From the NCBI GenBank assembly GCA_009704605.1, contig WLDW01000065.1, positions 1 to 5,396 on the forward strand: a stretch of 5,396 nt of DNA, written 5' to 3'. Each line of letters begins with the position of its first letter. Position 1 is the stretch's first letter. This DNA is from Actinomycetota bacterium (GTDB lineage Bacteria; Actinomycetota; Actinomycetes; Actinomycetales; Microbacteriaceae). Under the pieces are notes generated by a model. It made no database searches and was not told the DNA's origin. It saw only the letters and a list, made by a program, of their open reading frames with translations. Positions 1 through 5,396 of this stretch are shown here, in pieces. The position numbers were made by a program, and so were the translations under genes.

Positions 1-920
<920 letters not shown>

Positions 921-922
921 CC

Positions 923-1189
923 TTGTCTGAAAAAACTCTGCGGGTTGAGCTAGTTGCTGCCGATAAGGCAGTGTGGTCTGGTGAAGCCAAGTTGGTAGTA
1001 GCCAAAACAGTTGAGGGCGAAATCGGTTTGATGCCTGGTCACGAACCGATGCTTGCCATCTTGGCTAACGGTGAGGTAAGGGTTACCAAACCCGAGGGTG
1101 AAGTACTTGTTGTTACCGCAGATGATGGATTCTTGTCAGTGGAGCATGACGTGGTAACTGTTGTTGCCAGAAATGCTTCGCTGGCCTAA
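923..1189 (+). CDS. atpC: F-type ATP synthase subunit epsilon, short form (N-terminal domain only)
   Basis: Central-stalk epsilon subunit, 88 residues. The sequence shows the N-terminal beta-sandwich typical of the family, with VWSGEA (16-21) and the hallmark stretch GEIGLMPGHEP (32-42). It ends right after this domain (VVARNASLA), so the two C-terminal helices of the roughly 130-140-residue E. coli-type subunit are absent. The known inhibitory role of those helices should therefore be missing, while the gamma/c-ring docking domain remains. The start is TTG, 2 nt after the atpD stop, and the residues after it match the usual epsilon N-terminus. The nearest Shine-Dalgarno-like AAGGA (903-907) is about 15 nt away, which is long, so translation probably depends on termination-reinitiation from atpD. 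The TAA stop overlaps the stop of the convergent adenosyltransferase gene. Microbacteriaceae epsilon subunits tend to be short, so this is more likely native than truncated. Confidence 0.95.
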   Translation: MSEKTLRVELVAADKAVWSGEAKLVVAKTVEGEIGLMPGHEPMLAILANGEVRVTKPEGEVLVVTADDGFLSVEHDVVTVVARNASLA

Positions 1190-1833
1190 TCCTGTTCTGG
1201 ACGGGTGCTTGCAGGACGTTCGCGTCTGTTTGAAGCCGGAATCCACTTCACATCGCCACCGTGCTTAATGTTGGCAAAACGAGCAAGGACAAACAATAGA
1301 TCGCTAAGACGGTTTAGGTACTTGGCAGCCAAAACGCTTACTCCACCGTTGTTATTTCCCTTTTTTGCAGGATCGGTTCCATACTTTTCTATAGCGTGCC
1401 AGGTGGCGCGCTCTGCTCTGCGAACAACAGTTCTTGCCAAGTGCAGGCCGGCAGCTAGGCCAGAGCCTCCAGGAAGAATAAAGCTGTCTAGCTTTTCAAG
1501 CTGCTTGTTGTATTTGTCAATGGCTTCTTCTAAAGCGTCAATCCAAATTGCATCTACGCGCAGGGGTTCATACTCGTAGTGCTCATTGAGTGGGTTTGAA
1601 AGGTCTGCACCTAGATCGAATAGGTCATTTTGAATCTGGGATAGCAGCGCTAAAGTTTCAGCATCGAACTCGCCATGGGCTAGTGCAACAGCAACACCGA
1701 TTGCAGAGTTAGCCTCATCAACGTCGGCGTACGCTTCGATTCGAGGATCTGTTTTGCGAGTTCTAGAAAAGTCGCTTAGACCAGTTAAACCCTCATCGCC
1801 TGTGCGGGTATAGATTTTTGTAAGTTTGACCAT
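1186..1833 (-). CDS. pduO: PduO-type cob(I)alamin adenosyltransferase
   Basis: Cytosolic enzyme of 215 residues that transfers the adenosyl group of ATP to cob(I)alamin, making adenosylcobalamin. The known fold is a trimer of five-helix bundles. Visible family motifs in order are the N-terminal ATP loop YTRTGDEGLTGL (8-19), EAYADVDEANS (33-43, where family members usually have Gly in place of the Ala), FILPGGS (118-124), RRAER (138-142) and YLNRLSDLLFVLAR (172-185). The tail after residue 200 is short, polar and rich in Arg and Pro. The ATG start at 1833 has no Shine-Dalgarno but has TAGACT exactly 6 nt upstream, which fits a leaderless mRNA. The stop overlaps that of atpC by 4 bp. A PduO-type gene close to atpC is also found in mycobacteria (Rv1314c). 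Its presence implies corrinoid uptake or salvage and an AdoCbl-dependent enzyme elsewhere; neither is in this window. The symbol refers to the enzyme family, not to propanediol use. Confidence 0.94.
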   Translation of the reverse strand: MVKLTKIYTRTGDEGLTGLSDFSRTRKTDPRIEAYADVDEANSAIGVAVALAHGEFDAETLALLSQIQNDLFDLGADLSNPLNEHYEYEPLRVDAIWIDALEEAIDKYNKQLEKLDSFILPGGSGLAAGLHLARTVVRRAERATWHAIEKYGTDPAKKGNNNGGVSVLAAKYLNRLSDLLFVLARFANIKHGGDVKWIPASNRRERPASTRPEQD

Positions 1834-1855
1834 GGTCTAAGTCTAGGCTTATGGA
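1834..1855. promoter_or_regulatory. 22-bp divergent promoter region with overlapping -10 boxes, probably leaderless in both directions
   Basis: The ATG codons of the adenosyltransferase (minus) and yaaA (plus) are separated by only 22 bp. On the plus strand TAGGCT (1844-1849) is followed by 6 nt and the yaaA ATG. On the minus strand TAGACT (1845-1840) is followed by 6 nt and the other ATG. Both fit the TANNNT -10 element of actinobacteria placed for transcription to begin at or next to the start codon. The two boxes share bases 1844-1845. Neither gene has a Shine-Dalgarno sequence. No good -35 is seen at normal spacing: TTGACC (1826-1831) on the plus strand is 5/6 to consensus but only 12 bp from TAGGCT. 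The promoter call is inference from spacing and motif. Confidence 0.55.
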
Positions 1856-2596
1856 ATGATCTTTTTGCTCCCACCGTCTGAAACGAAGGAGCCTGGTGGC
1901 AAAAAGATGGCCAAGGTTCTGAGTCACAAAGAATTAGACAAAACTCGCAAAGTTCTTCAGCAGGCGCTGTTTGATATCTGCAAAACCCCCAGTCTTGCCT
2001 CCAAGGCTCTCAAGCTAGGGCCAAAGCAATCGGGGGAGATTCAAGTTAATCTCGATCTAACAAACCCCAAGTGTTTACCTGCCCTGGATCGATACACCGG
2101 CACCTTGTATGACGCGCTCAAAGCAGGTGGCGTCACTTCGGTTATGCGATCTAGGGCAAGCAAATCTGTGTTTATCCAATCCTCGCTTTTTGGACTGATC
2201 TCAGCCGGTAATCAAATTCCGAACTACCGGTTCTCAGCTGGAGCAAAAATTCCTGGGCTAAACCTTAAGAGGCTATGGCAGGAAGCTCATGAGATGGTAT
2301 GGCCGAAGCTTTCGAAAGAGATAGTGATTGACATGAGATCCAATTCATACGCTGAGCTAGCGCCTGTCCCAAAAAACCTTTCCTGTTACACCCTTGATGT
2401 AGTGCTGGAGGACAAAAAGGGCAAACGCACGAGGCTAAATCATTTCAATAAACAAGCCAAGGGGCAATTTCTTAGGTCGGCATTAATGATCACTCCAGCG
2501 CCTAAAACTGTGGCAGACCTCACTTCCGTCGCGAAGCTAGCCAAACTAAAGCTGGAAGTTTCAGGTAAAAAGCTTTTACTAATTACCTACGGATGA
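1856..2596 (+). CDS. yaaA: YaaA/DUF328 family peroxide stress protein
   Basis: Cytosolic protein of 246 residues, close to the usual family length (E. coli YaaA is about 258). In E. coli the protein is induced by peroxide and lowers free intracellular iron, limiting Fenton damage, and a DNA-binding fold has been reported; this role is carried over here by homology only. Visible signatures are the N-terminal strand and loop FLLPPSETK (3-11), ALDRYTGTLYDAL (76-88), SSLFGLISAGNQIPNYR (109-125), IDMRSNSYAELAP (158-170) and the basic HFNKQAKGQFLR (196-207). The PPSETK form of the first motif is the version I associate with actinobacteria. The start at 1856 is chosen because it gives the complete N-terminal motif; an ATG 5 nt upstream is out of frame and closes at once. 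It is divergent from the adenosyltransferase, and its last 18 bp overlap the 3' end of the convergent membrane-protein gene. It has no regulatory gene of its own here. Confidence 0.9.
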   Translation: MIFLLPPSETKEPGGKKMAKVLSHKELDKTRKVLQQALFDICKTPSLASKALKLGPKQSGEIQVNLDLTNPKCLPALDRYTGTLYDALKAGGVTSVMRSRASKSVFIQSSLFGLISAGNQIPNYRFSAGAKIPGLNLKRLWQEAHEMVWPKLSKEIVIDMRSNSYAELAPVPKNLSCYTLDVVLEDKKGKRTRLNHFNKQAKGQFLRSALMITPAPKTVADLTSVAKLAKLKLEVSGKKLLLITYG

Positions 2597-3982
2597 GTCT
2601 TCTGCAGGAAGAGGCTCTTCATCAAACATGCCCGGGTCAGGAAGAGCAATAATTCCCTCAATCAATGAAATTACCGTGCTCCACCATCCCTCATCGTTAA
2701 ACATGATCCAGCCTGGTACAAGCCAAACATCCCCAGCAGCATCCCAAATACCCAAGAGAGCTGACTCTGCCCTAACAATTGTCAAAGTGACAACCTGGGG
2801 CTCAACAGGTGCTGGCTCAGTTTCAGTAGGTTCAGGCACCGCTGACGCGGTCTCTGATGGACTAGGTTCAATCGGCTCGGCTGTCACTTCGGTTTCTGAT
2901 ACTTCTGGGTCAACAAGTGGTTCATTGCGAACGCTCATGTCGCTATAAATTGCGGGGTATTTTTCATACAAATAGCTAGGTGGAGATCCATACCAGATCC
3001 ACTGGTCGAGTCGATCCATAGCCTGGACAGGCGAAATGGTGTTGTAGGTGCCAACGGCTTGGGCAACCACCGAGTGGCCTTGCGCGTAGCTAATCTCGCC
3101 ATCAGAACCCCAGCCGATGTACCATTCGATACTTGTCGGCTGATTGTCTACAGCCATCGCGGCGGACACGGAAACACCCCATTCTGACATGTCAACTCGC
3201 AAGTCAGATTCAGTCACGGCTAGGCCAGTTGCGTTAAATACCTCCAGAGCTTTGGCAATGGCTTCAGACTTGCTTGGAAGTAGTTCCGGGGTTGAAACTG
3301 GCTCAATCCACTCTTCACAAAACCCTTCGGCGTCCATTGAGCTGCAAGAACTCGAAATTGAAGAGTCAGAAGGATTGGAATAGTACCAAGATGCTGTCCC
3401 GCTCCACCAAACCGAAACGATTGGGTTCTGATTGTCAATGCCCCAAGGATCATCGGATTCACCAAAAAAGTAGCCAGGATTGGCTTCACTGAAATCAGGG
3501 AACTTCTTAACGCTGCCCTGAACATCAAACAATCTTGATACTTTCTGGAGGATCGATTCTGGAGTTCCGGTGCGCACTAGCTTATAGATTTGGCCAGATC
3601 CACCCTCGTTTGACAGATTAGGTCCGGCCACATAGTCATAGCTAAAAAACGGCATAGACATCATTTTGTCGTCGGATGCTTCAGACATCGAGCCGGATCC
3701 ATTCGAAGGACCCTGGTATGAAGCAGCTAATTGAATCAGTGGGGTTTGGATTGGGTTTACTACTATGGCCACTGCCAGGATTGCCGCTGTTCCAGAAACT
3801 AAACCACCCAAAGCGAAACCTCTGGCTTTGGCTGAAAGGAGTTCAAATCTTTGAGTAAGGCCAAGTCTTAGTTTGGACTTTGAGGCGGCTGCCAAGATTT
3901 CAGCTGATAGCGGCTCAGTTTTGGCTTTGTTTGCGGGGTCTGCCTTACGCAGACGGGCGTCTAGTTCATCTGGAGTATTCAT
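2579..3982 (-). CDS. Single-pass membrane protein, probable anti-sigma factor or sensor with extracytoplasmic domain
   Basis: 467-residue protein, not recognised by name. Residues 1-56 are basic and cytoplasmic, with an LRKADPA motif (11-17) like that at the start of actinobacterial proteins paired with ECF sigma factors. One hydrophobic span follows (about 57-76), then about 390 extracytoplasmic residues by the positive-inside rule. The external part has a Gly/Ser/Met-rich stalk (91-110), a globular region with the only two cysteines (C213, C222), a segment resembling actinobacterial PepSY/YcdB-like domains (about 238-326, with SKSEAIAKALEVF and TISPVQAMDRL), a Pro/Glu/Thr/Ser linker (about 354-396), and a tail with VWLVPGW (419-425). 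It lies 42 nt downstream of the ECF sigma gene on the same strand, so an anti-sigma or signal-input role is inferred. No zinc-binding HxxxCxxC motif is present. The ATG at 3982 has no obvious Shine-Dalgarno. The 3' end overlaps yaaA. Confidence 0.8.
   Translation of the reverse strand: MNTPDELDARLRKADPANKAKTEPLSAEILAAASKSKLRLGLTQRFELLSAKARGFALGGLVSGTAAILAVAIVVNPIQTPLIQLAASYQGPSNGSGSMSEASDDKMMSMPFFSYDYVAGPNLSNEGGSGQIYKLVRTGTPESILQKVSRLFDVQGSVKKFPDFSEANPGYFFGESDDPWGIDNQNPIVSVWWSGTASWYYSNPSDSSISSSCSSMDAEGFCEEWIEPVSTPELLPSKSEAIAKALEVFNATGLAVTESDLRVDMSEWGVSVSAAMAVDNQPTSIEWYIGWGSDGEISYAQGHSVVAQAVGTYNTISPVQAMDRLDQWIWYGSPPSYLYEKYPAIYSDMSVRNEPLVDPEVSETEVTAEPIEPSPSETASAVPEPTETEPAPVEPQVVTLTIVRAESALLGIWDAAGDVWLVPGWIMFNDEGWWSTVISLIEGIIALPDPGMFDEEPLPAEDSSVGN
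2795..2923 (-). other. Region encoding a Pro/Glu/Thr/Ser-rich linker
   Basis: Residues 354-396 of the membrane protein consist almost only of Pro, Glu, Thr, Ser, Val and Ala, with imperfect repeats of a P-x-E/T-P type such as EPSPSETAS and PEPTETEPAPVEP. Such segments are normally extended and flexible, here joining the PepSY-like part to a C-terminal tail. This is low complexity in the protein, not a tandem DNA repeat. Confidence 0.6.
3755..3814 (-). other. Transmembrane segment of the putative anti-sigma/sensor protein
   Basis: Residues about 57-76 (ALGGLVSGTAAILAVAIVV and neighbours) are the only long hydrophobic run in the protein. The preceding 55 residues carry many Lys and Arg, while what follows is acidic and Ser-rich, giving an N-in/C-out orientation. 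No lipobox Cys or clear signal-peptidase site follows, so it should act as a membrane anchor. Confidence 0.75.
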
Positions 3983-4024
3983 ATATTGGTTATGTAGCCA
4001 GGTAGGTGATTATGTCTAGAAACT

Positions 4025-4495
4025 TTAAGAAAGTAGCCCTCTAAGTTTGGCCTTAGCCTTGCTCAGCCTAAGAGCGAAGGCATTAGTCGAGATTTCCAAC
4101 ACCCTGGCCGAGTCCGCATTGTCTAGACCTTCAAAGCTACTTAGGGAAATAACCTGGCGCTCAGCTGGGGTCAGCTTTACCCAAGCTTCTGAAAGACTAA
4201 GGTCGCTTAGAGCAATGTCCTCTGCAGAAGGTGCAGAATCCCTTGGCCGGAATAAGATCAAGAAGTTTTCTTTAGCCTTCTGGCTTCTTCGGTGATTTGC
4301 GACCACAAATCCAGCGATTCTATAGAGCCAGGGGAGCTCAAAGCCCTTGGGTGCCTCAGATCTTTTCGTCCAAGCTATTTCAAATATTCTAGAGGCTAGG
4401 TCCTCAACATCTGAAGGGCTCACGCGCCTCACAAGATACTTTGTGATCTGTGGAAGTACCTGGCGGTAAGTTGACGTAAATTCTTCAGGGGTCAC
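4025..4495 (-). CDS. ECF-type RNA polymerase sigma factor
   Basis: Small sigma-70 family protein (156 residues from the preferred start) with regions 2 and 4 only, as in ECF sigma factors. Region 2 (about 5-73) includes DVEDLASRIFEIAW (29-42) and the promoter-melting stretch PWLYRIAGFVVANHRR (55-70). Region 4 (about 100-155) has LTPAERQVISLSSFEGL and the -35 recognition helix-turn-helix ending NAFALRLSKAKAKL. The GTG at 4495 is preferred: AGGA (4504-4507) sits 8 nt upstream and homology begins right after it. An ATG at 4552 would give 175 residues but overlaps tag by 47 bp and lacks a ribosome binding site. The gene starts 10 nt after the tag stop, so it is probably cotranscribed with ogt and tag, and it is followed by its likely membrane partner. 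The target promoter and ECF group cannot be read from the sequence. Confidence 0.9.
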   Translation of the reverse strand: MTPEEFTSTYRQVLPQITKYLVRRVSPSDVEDLASRIFEIAWTKRSEAPKGFELPWLYRIAGFVVANHRRSQKAKENFLILFRPRDSAPSAEDIALSDLSLSEAWVKLTPAERQVISLSSFEGLDNADSARVLEISTNAFALRLSKAKAKLRGLLS

Positions 4496-4503
4496 AGCTG
4501 TAA

Positions 4504-4507
4504 TCCT
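4504..4507 (-). promoter_or_regulatory. Ribosome binding site of the sigma factor gene, overlapping the tag stop codon
   Basis: On the minus strand AGGA lies 8 nt before GTG 4495 and shares two bases with the tag stop (TAG, 4508-4506). This decides the sigma start in favour of GTG 4495 over ATG 4552 and suggests that ribosomes finishing tag can restart on the sigma gene. Confidence 0.6.
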
Positions 4508-5087
4508 ACTCGCGAAGTTCGTTTCTCCTGAAGCAACCCGGTGCGTGGTCATTCACCATGCCAATTGACTGCATCATCGCATACATGGTTGTGGGGCCAA
4601 CAAACGAAAACCCCAGACTTCGCAGTGTCTTACTCAGCGCAATTGACTCTGGGGTAGTGGCTTTGAATTCAAAGTTAGCTCCAGGTGTTGTTAACCGCTT
4701 AGGCGCGTGAGACCAAATCAATGAAGTTAGCGGCTGATCTAGTTCCAAGATTAAGCGTGCATTTCTGATGGTTGCCCTTATCTTGGCCCGGTTTCGAATA
4801 ATGCTTTCATCTTGCATTAGCCGCTCTATGTCCTTATCGGTCATCTTGGCAACCTTGCGGATGTTGAAGTTGTGAAATGCCTTTCTAAAGCCCTGCCTGC
4901 GCTTCAAGATAGTGATCCATGACAGCCCTGCTTGAAATGCCTCAAGAGCAAGCTGTTCAAAGAGTTCATTTTCTCCCTCTAGCTTCACGCCCCACTCGGT
5001 GTCGTGATAGTCGATGTAGATCTGATCTTGTTTAGGCCAGCGGCAGCGCTTTAGTCCATCGGGATACTTGATAACAAACTCACTCAT
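4506..5087 (-). CDS. tag: DNA-3-methyladenine glycosylase I
   Basis: Base-excision repair enzyme of 193 residues that removes 3-methyladenine from alkylated DNA by cleaving the N-glycosidic bond. By alignment from memory with E. coli Tag, all four zinc ligands are kept with the same spacing: C15 and H28 (Cys4/His17 in E. coli), H181 and C185 (His175/Cys179). The base pocket is also kept: Y27 (Tyr16), E49 (Glu38) and W57 (Trp46), the last two within LEAFQAGLSW. Other family stretches are YHDTEWGV (27-34) and FSFVGPTTMYAMMQSIGMVNDH (160-181). The N-terminus is 11 residues longer than in E. coli. The start ATG overlaps the ogt end by 8 bp and has AAGG 8 nt upstream (5096-5099), so the two are translationally coupled. 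All key residues are present, so an active enzyme is expected. Confidence 0.97.
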   Translation of the reverse strand: MSEFVIKYPDGLKRCRWPKQDQIYIDYHDTEWGVKLEGENELFEQLALEAFQAGLSWITILKRRQGFRKAFHNFNIRKVAKMTDKDIERLMQDESIIRNRAKIRATIRNARLILELDQPLTSLIWSHAPKRLTTPGANFEFKATTPESIALSKTLRSLGFSFVGPTTMYAMMQSIGMVNDHAPGCFRRNELRE

Positions 5088-5396
5088 AGTCGATGCCTTC
5101 GTGAGCTAGCAGCAGCTTTTTGGTTTTGATTCCCTGGCCACCTGAGTAACCAGTCAGTGAACCATTGGATCCAAGAACCCGGTGGCAGCCAACCAATAGC
5201 GGCGTTGGATTTGCACCCACTGCGGCCCCAACTGCCCTGGCGGCTTGAGGTTTACCAATAGCTGCGGCAATTTCACCGTAGGAAATTGTCTTGCCAAAAG
5301 GCACTTTGGCAATTGTCTTCCAAACAGCTAGTTGAAACGGTGTGCCCAACACTTTGAGGGGAAGGCTAAATTTTGGAAGGTTTCCCTTTAGATACA
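5080..5396 (-). CDS. ogt: Methylated-DNA--[protein]-cysteine S-methyltransferase (5' truncated by window edge)
   Basis: C-terminal 104 residues of an O6-alkylguanine-DNA alkyltransferase, a suicide protein that moves the alkyl group from guanine O6 (or thymine O4) to its own Cys. The frame stays open to the right edge: the residues before the GTG at 5352 (LKGNLPKFSLPLK) match the family stretch preceding GTPFQ..VW, so GTG 5352 is not the start and the true start lies outside. From that GTG codon as residue 1, visible parts are GTPFQLAVW (3-11), PFGKTISYGEIA (18-29), the recognition helix with the arginine finger ARAVGAAVGANP (38-49), and the active site GCHRV (55-59; acceptor C56). The family norm is PCHRV, so the residue before the Cys is changed from Pro to Gly. 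SNGSLTGYSGG (62-72) follows normally. The stop overlaps the tag start by 8 bp. It is probably the upstream gene of the ogt-tag-sigma unit; its promoter is not in the window. Confidence 0.95.
   Translation of the reverse strand, partial: YLKGNLPKFSLPLKVLGTPFQLAVWKTIAKVPFGKTISYGEIAAAIGKPQAARAVGAAVGANPTPLLVGCHRVLGSNGSLTGYSGGQGIKTKKLLLAHEGIDYE
5096..5099 (-). promoter_or_regulatory. Ribosome binding site of tag, inside ogt
   Basis: AAGG on the minus strand is spaced 8 nt from the tag ATG (5087-5085) and lies inside the ogt coding sequence. Together with the 8-bp overlap of the two frames, it supports coupled translation. Confidence 0.5.

Noticed and set aside
1214..1227. Possible terminator for the atp operon: short stem GGACG/CGTCT around a TTCG loop followed by GTTTG
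   Set aside because: Only four Watson-Crick pairs plus one G-T pair, no real T tract, and the bases are within adenosyltransferase coding sequence.
1205..1579. Plus-strand frame opposite the adenosyltransferase
   Set aside because: No recognisable protein features; the opposite strand carries all the PduO-type motifs across the same bases.
2598..2620. Alternating TCTTC/GAAGA/TCTTC segments that could form two mutually exclusive hairpins after the yaaA stop
   Set aside because: Stems are only 5 bp with no T tract on either strand, and the bases encode the acidic C-terminus of the sensor protein; probably codon-driven chance.
2628..2948. Plus-strand Gly/Ser/Thr-rich frame opposite the sensor gene
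   Set aside because: Its composition is the antisense reading of the Pro/Glu/Thr/Ser linker. It has no ribosome binding site and lies fully within the better supported minus-strand gene.
4009..4014. CATAAT on the minus strand, a possible -10 for a promoter between the sigma and sensor genes
   Set aside because: Five of six match to TATAAT, but no acceptable -35 at 16-18 bp upstream; too weak to annotate alone.
4025..4552. Longer sigma factor starting at ATG 4552
   Set aside because: It would overlap tag by 47 bp and has no ribosome binding site; the extra 19 residues add nothing resembling sigma region 2, whereas GTG 4495 has a well-spaced AGGA.
5080..5352. Short 90-residue Ogt starting at GTG 5352
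   Set aside because: The same frame continues to the window edge with residues matching the family upstream of GTPFQ, so this codon is internal and the gene is cut by the window.

Overview
The window looks like chromosomal DNA from a compact, moderate-GC actinobacterium, most plausibly a Microbacteriaceae-type lineage such as the freshwater Luna group (Rhodoluna/Aquiluna-like). This is an inference. It rests on the actinobacterial flavour of the proteins, the arrangement ATP synthase epsilon gene followed by a PduO-type cobalamin adenosyltransferase (a neighbourhood also seen in mycobacteria), an epsilon subunit without its C-terminal helices, base composition near balance by eye, and nearly absent intergenic DNA. 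There are no RNA genes, insertion sequences, CRISPR arrays or phage genes, and no gene-free stretch longer than about 45 bases.

Layout. Plus strand, 1-1189: the last two genes of the F-type ATP synthase operon, atpD (5' end outside the window) and atpC. Minus strand, 1186-1833: a PduO-type corrinoid adenosyltransferase whose stop codon overlaps that of atpC. Plus strand, 1856-2596: a YaaA/DUF328 peroxide-stress protein, divergent from the adenosyltransferase across only 22 bp. Minus strand, 5396 down to 2579: a probable four-gene unit of ogt (5' end outside the window), tag, an ECF-type sigma factor, and a large single-pass membrane protein that is probably the cognate anti-sigma factor or sensor.

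How they work together. AtpD and AtpC belong to the catalytic and central-stalk parts of F1. Ogt (direct reversal of O6-alkylguanine) and Tag (excision of 3-methyladenine) form an alkylation-repair pair whose reading frames overlap by 8 bp. The ribosome binding site of the sigma gene overlaps the tag stop codon, which suggests that repair genes and sigma/anti-sigma pair share a transcript. YaaA, in E. coli a protein that limits iron-driven peroxide damage, lies convergent to that unit with an 18-bp overlap. Most of the window right of 1856 is therefore stress-related.

The points most worth a second look are the very compact divergent promoter at 1834-1855 (two overlapping TANNNT boxes, each exactly 6 nt from an ATG), the apparent coupling of alkylation repair to an ECF sigma/membrane-sensor pair, the architecture of the 467-residue sensor, the minimal epsilon subunit, and the G-C-H-R-V active site of Ogt. 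Nothing here amounts to a clearly new defence or mobile system.
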